Source of the DNA: Chitinophagales bacterium
GTDB taxonomy: Bacteria; Bacteroidota; Bacteroidia; Chitinophagales; UBA2359
Reading direction: 5' to 3'
Assembly: GCA_020629335.1 (NCBI GenBank)
Contig: JAHDDN010000363.1
Location: 1 to 5,726, forward strand
Length of the DNA: 5,726 nucleotides
In this document: positions 1-5,726 of the stretch, piece by piece
Layout: the number at the start of each line of letters is the position of its first letter
How positions within the stretch are numbered: the stretch's first letter is position 1
Made by a program: the position numbers and the translations under genes
The notes under the pieces: generated by a model
Database searches by the model: none
Seen by the model: the letters and a program-made list of their open reading frames with translations, nothing else
Told to the model about the DNA's origin: nothing

Positions 1-10
1 AGTTGTTCAA

Positions 11-256
11 ATGAAAGTATCAGTCATTAAAATAGGTAATTCAAAAGGAATCAGGTTAGCCAAAACCCTACTTGAAAAATATGAAATAGGAGATAAAGTA
101 GAATTGATTTTACAAGAAGATGCCATTCTATTAAAACCAGTCAAAAAAGCAAGAGCAGGCTGGGACAAAGCCTTTGCAGAAATGGCCAAAAATGGAGACG
201 ATGAATTGCTCATCGATGATATTTTTGAAGATGAAAATTTGGACGAATGGGATTAG
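11..256 (+). CDS. mazE: MazE-like antitoxin with AbrB-type DNA-binding domain
   Basis: 81 residues. Residues 1-45 fit the SpoVT/AbrB swapped-hairpin fold found in MazE antitoxins: a short N-terminal strand, the IGNSKGIRL turn at 8-16, then a helix and the GDKVEL strand at 27-32. Residues 62-81 form a strongly acidic tail (11 of 20 residues are Asp or Glu), which in this family is the flexible part that wraps around and blocks the toxin. In the family the antitoxin neutralises the MazF RNase and, as a dimer, represses its own operon. The toxin gene begins inside the last codons of this one, a 10-bp overlap in a different frame, so the two are probably translationally coupled. Only ten bases precede the start, so the promoter and operator are outside the window. 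The family call is firm; repression of its own promoter is inferred from the family. Confidence 0.88.
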   Translation: MKVSVIKIGNSKGIRLAKTLLEKYEIGDKVELILQEDAILLKPVKKARAGWDKAFAEMAKNGDDELLIDDIFEDENLDEWD

Positions 257-576
257 TGTTAAATCAATACGAAATTGTAATAGTCAATTTAGATACAACT
301 ATTGGAAGCGAGATAAAAAAGACCCGTCCCTGTGTAATTTTATCCCCCAATGAAATGAATAAGCACTTACGAACAATTATCGTCGCTCCATTGACTACCC
401 AATCCAAATCCTATCCAACTAGAATAGCCATTAACTATAAAAAGAAAAAAAACTGGATAGTCATTGATCAAATAAGAACCATTGATAAAAAGCGAATTTA
501 TCAAAAGAAAAGCCAATTAAAAAAGAAAGAAATCGAAAAAGTAAAAGCAATAATAAAAGAAACCTTTGTAGATTAA
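247..576 (+). CDS. mazF: MazF/PemK-type endoribonuclease toxin
   Basis: 109 residues, the usual MazF length. The fold signature is clear: a first strand EIVIVNLD at 9-16, the GSEIKKTRPCVILS block at 20-33 with the catalytic-type Arg27, the IIVAPLTT strand at 44-51 supplying the conserved Thr, and the IDQIRTID strand at 73-80. Family members are sequence-specific, ribosome-independent mRNA interferases held inactive by the antitoxin encoded just upstream. The protein is very lysine-rich, especially 65-69 and 81-103, a good match in charge to the acidic antitoxin tail. ATG at 247 is taken as the start; an in-frame GTG at 256 would drop only three residues and is an alternative. All key residues appear intact, so the toxin looks functional. 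Cleavage specificity cannot be read from the sequence. The gene converges on the glycosyltransferase gene ending at 648. Confidence 0.9.
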   Translation: MGLVLNQYEIVIVNLDTTIGSEIKKTRPCVILSPNEMNKHLRTIIVAPLTTQSKSYPTRIAINYKKKKNWIVIDQIRTIDKKRIYQKKSQLKKKEIEKVKAIIKETFVD

Positions 577-588
577 TTTAAAATATAG

Positions 589-610
589 GAGCGATCACGA
601 AGAGCGATCA
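589..610. repeat. 9-bp direct repeat in the convergent gap
   Basis: GAGCGATCA occurs at 589-597 and again at 602-610, separated by the four bases CGAA, giving a 13-bp period. It lies just after the toxin stop codon and just before the hairpin at 619-636. There is no coding in this gap. It may be part of a dispersed intergenic repeat or a protein-binding site; the sequence alone does not decide. Confidence 0.6.
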
Positions 611-618
611 TTCCGTAC

Positions 619-636
619 AGACGCCTACAGGCGTCT
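619..636. terminator. GC-rich hairpin between convergent genes, possible bidirectional terminator
   Basis: A perfect 7-bp stem, AGACGCC at 619-625 pairing with GGCGTCT at 630-636, closes a TACA loop. It sits between the 3' ends of the toxin operon (plus, ends 576) and the glycosyltransferase operon (minus, ends 648), the place expected for a shared transcription stop. No T-run follows it on either strand, so it is not a textbook intrinsic terminator. It could also be the core of an interspersed palindromic repeat. The structure is seen directly; the function is inferred from position. Confidence 0.45.
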
Positions 637-647
637 CCCATCTCCCA
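634..647. repeat. Tandem heptamer TCTCCCA x2 abutting a stop codon
   Basis: TCTCCCA is repeated head to tail at 634-640 and 641-647. The first copy overlaps the last three bases of the hairpin stem (634-636), and the second ends directly at the stop codon of the minus-strand glycosyltransferase gene (648-650); the next three bases, TCA, continue the look of the repeat. It forms one compact repeat block with the direct repeat at 589-610 and the hairpin. Confidence 0.55.
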
Positions 648-2102
648 TCACTCAAACTCAGGATTCCGATACAATCGAATATAAACAGGATAATCCGCCA
701 CCTCATAAACCAATTCCCAAGAATTTAATACTGCCAAATTAGCCAGTGTATAATCATTATTGATATTAGATTGTAAAACGTAATGATGTTCCTTATAAGG
801 CTTTCTCCTTACTGAAGGAATATTATAACAAGGTGGACAATCACTTAAATCAGTAAAATAAGTAGAAGCTGCCGCAGGAAAATGAGTCGCTACCTCTTGG
901 CTGTAATTAATACGCTGATCCTCCATATACTGGATCATTTTTTCTTTTAAATGAAAGTAAGGGAGATGTCCCAAAGTACTATCCCAACCCGTCGGAAAAC
1001 GATCATTATACTTCCATAAATTACCCGTCAATAAACCCAAAACTAAAATAGCGCTGATAAAATATCGCCCAGCCTTAGAACTAATCTGCTGAATAAAAGT
1101 AATTGCAAAAAGTGCAAATAACAAATAAATGTACATAAAGTATCGATGCATCAAAGGCGACTTACGAGGAATCAATGTGACACAAAACAAGAAAAAGAAT
1201 AAAGCCAAAATTAAAAATATTTCTTGCTGTTTAATAGTCAGTTTTTTCGTTTTGATGAAAGTGATCACAAAGGCGATTAAGCCAAACGCCCAAATGAAAA
1301 TCCGACCAAAATCAGTGAATCGCCAGAGCAAATATTGCGTATTTTTAAACAGATAAAAAGGAGTCCAATTATAACCATAATGTTTTGCCCAAGATGACTC
1401 CATATTTAAAAACATAAAACCCGTCATCTGAAGGTGATAATAAAACCAAATGATAGTCAATATGCCTGCGGGTAAATAAGGCAATATTACAGGAATAACA
1501 GGCTTTTTACGATAATAATAAGCATGTATCACATCAAATACATAAAAGATAGCGGCCCAATATATGCCCCTCAAATTAACGGCTGCCATGAGTAAAATGG
1601 CCAGCATGAGCCCCCAGCGCTTTTCATACAAAATACAATAGCTCGCCATAAGATAAGCCATTAGTAACACTATATCAGAAGTGCCCATACTTGCTTGTGC
1701 AGCAACAGTAGGTTCTACCAATAAAAAGGCCAAAGCTAAAGGCAGCCATTTATCCGTTAAGAAATAACGAGCGTTTTGTACATAGAAATAGGCGATACCG
1801 ATTAAAAAAGGAAAGATAGCCCAATGACTAACTGCCAATGAACGCCCAAAGAGCTTCCACATAGCTCCCATATACCAACCGAAAAATGGCGGATGCCCAC
1901 AGTCGAATTCAGGCCTCAATATGAGTGCTCCCAAGCCATCTTCATAAAAATGATGCGCAAACTTAGAACCCAATAAGATATCGTCCCAAAAGAAAGGCAA
2001 ATTAGAGGAAAAGAAAACGATAATGGCAAAGTATATCGAAGCAAATCCTACTAAGAAAGAAGTAAGGCTAAGAGAAGAGTTATTTATTTTTGGAGTGGAC
2101 AT
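648..2102 (-). CDS. Polytopic membrane glycosyltransferase, GT-C / GT39 (ArnT/PMT)-like
   Basis: 484 residues from the chosen ATG, with roughly ten hydrophobic segments up to about residue 362, then a soluble tail of about 120 residues. After the first membrane segment (about 13-32) comes FFWDD, with Asp40 and Asp41 in the first outer loop where GT-C enzymes carry their catalytic acidic residues. GHPPFF at 69-74 matches the HPP motif common in GT39-like proteins, and LMHRYFM at 317-323 resembles the Arg-Tyr motif before a late helix. Such enzymes transfer a sugar from a polyprenyl-phosphate donor to lipid, glycan or protein on the periplasmic face; donor and acceptor are unknown here. The tail holds a CPPC motif at 422-425. 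An in-frame TTG at 2126 would add eight residues but overlap the upstream gene; ATG 2102 leaves a neat 8-bp gap. Last gene of the minus-strand operon. Family likely, activity unproven. Confidence 0.72.
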   Translation of the reverse strand: MSTPKINNSSLSLTSFLVGFASIYFAIIVFFSSNLPFFWDDILLGSKFAHHFYEDGLGALILRPEFDCGHPPFFGWYMGAMWKLFGRSLAVSHWAIFPFLIGIAYFYVQNARYFLTDKWLPLALAFLLVEPTVAAQASMGTSDIVLLMAYLMASYCILYEKRWGLMLAILLMAAVNLRGIYWAAIFYVFDVIHAYYYRKKPVIPVILPYLPAGILTIIWFYYHLQMTGFMFLNMESSWAKHYGYNWTPFYLFKNTQYLLWRFTDFGRIFIWAFGLIAFVITFIKTKKLTIKQQEIFLILALFFFLFCVTLIPRKSPLMHRYFMYIYLLFALFAITFIQQISSKAGRYFISAILVLGLLTGNLWKYNDRFPTGWDSTLGHLPYFHLKEKMIQYMEDQRINYSQEVATHFPAAASTYFTDLSDCPPCYNIPSVRRKPYKEHHYVLQSNINNDYTLANLAVLNSWELVYEVADYPVYIRLYRNPEFE

Positions 2103-2110
2103 GGGTATGA

Positions 2111-2494
2111 TTAATCTGCTATCCAATTGCGTAGTAGAGCGCCGCTTAAAGCACTCATGCCCCCGACCATTCCTACTATCAACATCACTACTAATAATAA
2201 AACAGACTGATTGGGTAAAGACATCAAATTGGCAATTTTTTCGGACAAGATACCATTATTTTGGTTGTTGAGGTACATACTGTATATAAACCAAGGAATG
2301 ATTACTCCTATAAAACCAGCGATAAAGCCTAACCAACCTTTTTCTAATAAGATACTACTAACTATAAAGGCAACTACAGCTAATATCCACCAAGGCAAAA
2401 AAGCTTGGAGGAATCCACTAATAGAGGCTATTAATAAAATGGCTAATAAGAAACGTAATCTCGTGCTCATTACTTCTTCTTTTATTGAACTCAT
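2111..2494 (-). CDS. Small four-helix membrane protein of unknown function
   Basis: 127 residues that I do not recognise as a named family. Four hydrophobic segments are visible at about 13-31, 34-50, 55-74 and 97-119, with a short polar loop (about 75-95) between the third and fourth. The last helix is rich in small residues (GMVGGMSALSGALL at 108-121), suggesting close helix packing. There are no cysteine, catalytic or signal-cleavage motifs. Its ATG follows the acylase stop codon with no gap (TAAATG), and its own stop lies 8 bp before the glycosyltransferase start, so it is almost certainly co-transcribed and probably translated by coupling. A second in-frame ATG at 2470 is preceded by a purine-rich AAGAAGAAG and would remove eight residues; that start is a fair alternative. 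It may be an accessory subunit or chaperone to one of its neighbours, but that rests on position only. Confidence 0.82.
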   Translation of the reverse strand: MSSIKEEVMSTRLRFLLAILLIASISGFLQAFLPWWILAVVAFIVSSILLEKGWLGFIAGFIGVIIPWFIYSMYLNNQNNGILSEKIANLMSLPNQSVLLLVVMLIVGMVGGMSALSGALLRNWIAD

Positions 2495-4912
2495 TTATTC
2501 AGGTTTACAGTTAAGGGTTTGTAAAATACCTTGTTCATTAAAAATTGGTTTTTTGTTGAAAAGGACGGGGTAATAAAGTCCATCAGCCCACTCTCCAATG
2601 AAGTTATCATAAAATTGGCTACCTGGGTTGCCAGATTGTCCACCGGGATAAATAGCATGTGCATTAGGACCGTTTGGTCCTAACTCTACTATCATTCTCC
2701 ATGATGCGCCATGATACTTACTTGTCGCATTTAGGATCCCTTTATTTCCTCCTATAGGAATATTGTTAGCACTAAATGCAGGTATCTTGGCTAAGTGCTC
2801 TATGGTGGTTCCTTTGTATTTACTCCATCTGAAATCATCCGTTTGGTTTTCGCTTCGCCAGGTTTGTAAATCTTTGACTGCTTTTTGGAAGGCTAAGTTA
2901 ATTAGTGCCTTAGCGTCTTCTTTATTCGATGTTTCTTTAAAATCCATTAATGGATGATCAGGGTATTTCTTTAGCCAGTCAATACTAACAAAATTAGTGG
3001 GGTAGGCGAGGGGGACTTCTTTATTATCCATTTCGTCCCAAAGCATATCGTACAAGTTAGTCCACCAAATTTCGTAAATAGTTGCTTCAGTAGAATTGAC
3101 CTCATTATAGAAATCCCATTCTTTTATTTTGGCGAGGTATTTTTGTTCCTCCTTATTGAGTGTATTATATTGTATTTGAGATAGCATATAAGGTAAGCTT
3201 TCTGCTGCTTGTAAATTATAGTTATCTACTTGTAGCTTCTTCATATCATTTAACTCGATATTGTTGAGTTGATATAGTTGTTGATTGAGGCGTCTGTTTC
3301 TATAAGTTTCAAAGTTGCCATTATAGTAGTAAGGGTAATTGGCATCAGTGGGATGTTGGTTAGCTGAACTGACAAAACCTCTTTCAGGATTAATCATGTG
3401 CGGATTATCTTCTCTTGGTATATAAGCTTGCCAAGCATGTTCAGGATTAGAACCGTCTAATATGAATTTTCCTTGTCCTTTCCATTTGATAGGAAACTTA
3501 CCTTGCTGCCAGATGGCGATGTCTCCTTCCTTAGAAGCAAAGGCAAAATTTTGCCCTGGACATTCATAGTAATTTAAGCTTCGATAGTAATCCTCATAAT
3601 TATCTGCATAATTCAAATTGTAGAAGGTCATGATATCGTCAGAGGTGTCATGAAGCTTCCACCTGAGTGCTAAGTGGTGTTTGGGGTGCTTAGGATCTTC
3701 ATAGACAACTGGGCCTAAGTGAGTATAGTAAACCGTATCATATACAGAAGCTTGATTTTTAACTTTTATTTCTTCAATGACTTTATAGCTATTGAGCCAT
3801 TTATTGCCATTTCGGTATTGTTCTTTCTTTTTATTTTTGAAGTCGATCATGTACCAGTCTTTGACATCTCTGGAAGCATTGGTGACTCCCCAAGCAATAT
3901 CCTCATTAAAACCAATAATGACAGCAGGTCCTCCTGGTATACTGACACCATAAACATTTAATTCAGGGGTGACTAAATGGATTTCAAACCAAATAGAAGG
4001 CAAACTCATGCGCAGATGTGGATCATTGCAAAGGATGGGATATTGGGAGGCTGTTTTTGCCCCTGAAACGGCCCAGTTGTTACTGCCAATCGGTGGTGGA
4101 TGTTTGATTGACTCCCTAAAGTTGACAAAATCACTCAAATGCCCTAAATCGTTGGTATCAGCTATGCTGTCTAATTTAGATTTTTTCACAATTTCACCTG
4201 GAACAATTGGGTCTTGTCCATCTAAGAAGTCAGGATAAAGTAGATTGAAAGCTTCTGGCCCGAAGGTTTTATAGGCGTTGGAGTGTTCGAGATCTCTTTC
4301 TCTGCCTACTAGGTCATTTGCCATCATTTTCATGATCAGGGCTGACTTTAAGATGCTCCATTTTTCAGGTTTATAGTCAAGTAATTTATATTCTACTGGA
4401 TATTCTTGATAGCTTAGCTGTTCAATATAGGCATTGACTCCATCGGTATAGGCTTCTAATATATTGCGAGTTTTACTATCCCGAGTAAATTCTTTAACGG
4501 CTTCCTTAGCAGCTTTGACTAAGCCTTTGCGGCGCATTTCTTTATCTCTTTCGATGAGGTCGGGGCCGAGTATTTCAGCTAATCGCCCAGAGGTGGCTCT
4601 TACTTGTGTTTCCATTTGCCAAAGTCTGAAGTAGGCTGTAACATAACCTTGGAGGTAGTATAAATCGTGTTCGTTTTGTGTGTAGATATGAGGAACTAAG
4701 CGTTCGTCAAATTGAACAGTAGCGGCTGTTTTTAGGCCAGACAAATGCTCTGCCTTATCAAACTTAAAATTGATTGGCTCGGCATTTTGCCAAAATCCAG
4801 AGTAAGGACTCATAAATGGCCCTATAGGAGGTAATTTGCCCATTGGATTATTAAGTGTCAGTACCAAGATGATAGTCAACACCAAACTAGTAAGAAATTG
4901 GGTAAGTTTCAT
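2495..4912 (-). CDS. Penicillin acylase family (S45) N-terminal nucleophile hydrolase
   Basis: 805 residues, normal for the family's precursor. Residues 5-20 form a membrane segment with no clear signal-peptidase or lipobox site, so it is either an anchor or an atypical signal. The alpha region shows the VPHI (73-76), GYVTAYFRLWQME (89-101) and SGRLAEILG (108-116) blocks. GSNNW at 276-280 gives the autocatalytic cut Gly276|Ser277, Ser277 becoming the beta-chain nucleophile. NDPHL puts His299 at beta position 23, as in cephalosporin acylases. SSANQHPTD supplies the oxyanion-hole Asn518 (beta 242), and PGGQSGNPGS at 756-765 is the usual C-terminal block. Members hydrolyse amides such as beta-lactam side chains or acyl-homoserine lactones; the substrate here cannot be told from sequence. 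All expected catalytic residues are present. First gene of a three-gene operon, divergent from rpe. Confidence 0.93.
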   Translation of the reverse strand: MKLTQFLTSLVLTIILVLTLNNPMGKLPPIGPFMSPYSGFWQNAEPINFKFDKAEHLSGLKTAATVQFDERLVPHIYTQNEHDLYYLQGYVTAYFRLWQMETQVRATSGRLAEILGPDLIERDKEMRRKGLVKAAKEAVKEFTRDSKTRNILEAYTDGVNAYIEQLSYQEYPVEYKLLDYKPEKWSILKSALIMKMMANDLVGRERDLEHSNAYKTFGPEAFNLLYPDFLDGQDPIVPGEIVKKSKLDSIADTNDLGHLSDFVNFRESIKHPPPIGSNNWAVSGAKTASQYPILCNDPHLRMSLPSIWFEIHLVTPELNVYGVSIPGGPAVIIGFNEDIAWGVTNASRDVKDWYMIDFKNKKKEQYRNGNKWLNSYKVIEEIKVKNQASVYDTVYYTHLGPVVYEDPKHPKHHLALRWKLHDTSDDIMTFYNLNYADNYEDYYRSLNYYECPGQNFAFASKEGDIAIWQQGKFPIKWKGQGKFILDGSNPEHAWQAYIPREDNPHMINPERGFVSSANQHPTDANYPYYYNGNFETYRNRRLNQQLYQLNNIELNDMKKLQVDNYNLQAAESLPYMLSQIQYNTLNKEEQKYLAKIKEWDFYNEVNSTEATIYEIWWTNLYDMLWDEMDNKEVPLAYPTNFVSIDWLKKYPDHPLMDFKETSNKEDAKALINLAFQKAVKDLQTWRSENQTDDFRWSKYKGTTIEHLAKIPAFSANNIPIGGNKGILNATSKYHGASWRMIVELGPNGPNAHAIYPGGQSGNPGSQFYDNFIGEWADGLYYPVLFNKKPIFNEQGILQTLNCKPE

Positions 4913-4933
4913 TTAAAGTCTTAATTTCAATGC

Positions 4934-4965
4934 CAAAATAAGGATTTTAGGAATATTAAAACAAT
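4934..4965 (-). promoter_or_regulatory. Candidate Bacteroidota-type promoter for the acylase operon
   Basis: Read on the minus strand, TTATTTTG (4941 down to 4934) differs by one base from the Bacteroidota -7 consensus TAnnTTTG. ATTG (4965 down to 4962) lies 20 nt upstream, where the TTTG-like -33 box would be. Transcription would start roughly 15-20 nt before the ATG at 4912. The 95-bp gap at 4913-5007 also has to hold the rpe promoter on the other strand, for which no convincing match was found. The region is AT-rich, so a chance match is possible. Confidence 0.35.
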
Positions 4966-5007
4966 AAATGGCCGTTTTATACTGGTAAAAACTAATAAAA
5001 AAGTAAT

Positions 5008-5679
5008 ATGAAACACTTAATAGCGCCTTCCGTTTTAGCATCAGATTTTGCTAATATTCAGCAAGAGGTTGAGATGGTTAATAACAGTTTAGCAGATTGG
5101 TTCCATATTGATATTATGGATGGTCGATTTGTGCCTAATATATCTTTCGGGTTTCCAGTGCTTAAGGCGATTAAAAAGCATGCTCGTAAGCCATTGGATG
5201 TACATTTGATGATTGTAGAGCCTGATCAGTATTTGGAGACTTTTAAAGAAGCAGGGGCGGATATATTGACGGTTCATCTAGAAGCTTGTAAGCATTTGCA
5301 TAGAAGTATTGGAGCGATTAAGGAAATGGGAATACAAGCAGGGGTCGCATTGAATCCGCATACTCCTGTTAGTAGCTTGGAATGTATCATTGCAGAGGTA
5401 GACTTAGTGTGTTTGATGTCTGTAAATCCAGGTTTTGGAGGACAGCATTTTATTGATCATACCCTTGTTAAGATTCGCCAATTGAAAAAATTAATTCGCC
5501 AATCGGGCAGTAAAGCCTTGATTGAGATTGATGGGGGAGTGAAGCAGTCGAATGCCCGCTCCATATTGGCGGCTGGTGCGGATGTATTGGTGGCAGGTAG
5601 TTCGGTTTTTAAGGCGGATGATCCCAAGCAGGCGGTGAGGGCTTTGAAGGGGATTTCTTTGTCGGAGATAATAGTGTAG
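5008..5679 (+). CDS. rpe: Ribulose-phosphate 3-epimerase
   Basis: 223 residues, full length for the family. The enzyme interconverts D-ribulose 5-phosphate and D-xylulose 5-phosphate in the cytosolic pentose phosphate pathway. It is a TIM barrel with all signatures present: APSVLASDF at 6-14 with Ser8, HIDIMDGRFVPN at 33-44, DVHLM at 64-68, the VNPGFGGQ phosphate loop at 139-146, EIDGGV at 173-178 and the AGSSVF phosphate-binding turn at 196-201. The metal ligands are His33, Asp35, His66 and Asp175, with Asp35 and Asp175 as the acid/base pair. The start is ATG 5008, preceded by an A-rich leader with no clear Shine-Dalgarno sequence. It is transcribed away from the acylase operon. A run of six Ts (5680-5685) follows the stop directly, without a strong hairpin. 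The short remainder of the window, 5686-5726, shows no gene. Very secure identification. Confidence 0.98.
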   Translation: MKHLIAPSVLASDFANIQQEVEMVNNSLADWFHIDIMDGRFVPNISFGFPVLKAIKKHARKPLDVHLMIVEPDQYLETFKEAGADILTVHLEACKHLHRSIGAIKEMGIQAGVALNPHTPVSSLECIIAEVDLVCLMSVNPGFGGQHFIDHTLVKIRQLKKLIRQSGSKALIEIDGGVKQSNARSILAAGADVLVAGSSVFKADDPKQAVRALKGISLSEIIV

Positions 5680-5726
5680 TTTTTTATTATCGCTAATAGT
5701 CTAGAACTCTTATAGCGCAAGTGTTT

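Noticed and set aside
2211..2573. 120-residue open frame on the plus strand
   Set aside because: It is antisense to the small membrane protein and the end of the acylase, both of which have clear coding character and tight operon packing; the antisense protein has no recognisable motif.
2942..2955. 14-bp perfect palindrome ATCCATTAATGGAT
   Set aside because: It lies inside the acylase coding sequence, and one palindrome of this length is about what chance allows in 5.7 kb, so no operator role is claimed.
3969..4238. 89-residue open frame on the plus strand
   Set aside because: Antisense to the region around the catalytic Ser277 of the acylase; a shadow of a well-conserved gene.
4978..4983. 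TATACT as a -10 box for rpe
   Set aside because: No partner -35 box at a proper distance and a poor match to the Bacteroidota -7 element; in AT-rich DNA this is weak evidence.
5691..5717. Inverted repeat CGCTA/TAGCG after rpe as a terminator
   Set aside because: Only a 5-bp stem with a 17-nt loop, and the T-run lies before rather than after it; too weak to annotate, and the window ends nearby.
5457..5720. 87-residue open frame on the minus strand
   Set aside because: Antisense to the conserved C-terminal half of rpe; no family features.

Overview
The window is AT-rich and reads as a chromosomal piece of a bacterium, most likely a member of the Bacteroidota. The clues are indirect. Starts have A-rich leaders and no good Shine-Dalgarno sequence. 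A promoter-like element upstream of the acylase gene resembles the Bacteroidota form (TTG-type box, about 20 nt, then a near match to TAnnTTTG). The gene content is five complete protein genes plus a complete two-gene toxin-antitoxin module whose promoter would lie mostly outside the window. No rRNA, tRNA, CRISPR array, insertion sequence or phage gene was seen.

Layout: (1) 11-576, plus strand: a MazE/MazF-type toxin-antitoxin operon, an AbrB-fold antitoxin overlapping by 10 bp a MazF/PemK endoribonuclease toxin. (2) 577-647: a short convergent gap packed with repeats: a 9-bp direct repeat, a GC-rich 7-bp hairpin and a tandem heptamer that runs up to the stop codon of the next gene. (3) 648-4912, minus strand, read right to left: a penicillin-acylase-family (S45) N-terminal nucleophile hydrolase with an N-terminal membrane segment, a 127-residue four-helix membrane protein of unknown function starting directly after the acylase stop codon, and, 8 bp further on, a polytopic GT-C (GT39/ArnT-like) glycosyltransferase. 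The packing indicates one transcript. (4) 4913-5007: a 95-bp divergent promoter region. (5) 5008-5679, plus strand: ribulose-phosphate 3-epimerase (rpe), a housekeeping enzyme of the pentose phosphate pathway.

The three minus-strand genes all encode envelope proteins. The acylase would act outside the inner membrane on an amide-linked substrate. The GT-C enzyme would move a sugar from a polyprenyl carrier at the outer face of the inner membrane. Whether they share a pathway is not shown by the sequence. I see no clear new defence or mobile system. The points most worth a second look are the repeat-rich gap at 589-647, the unknown membrane protein locked between acylase and glycosyltransferase, and the CPPC motif in the soluble tail of the glycosyltransferase.
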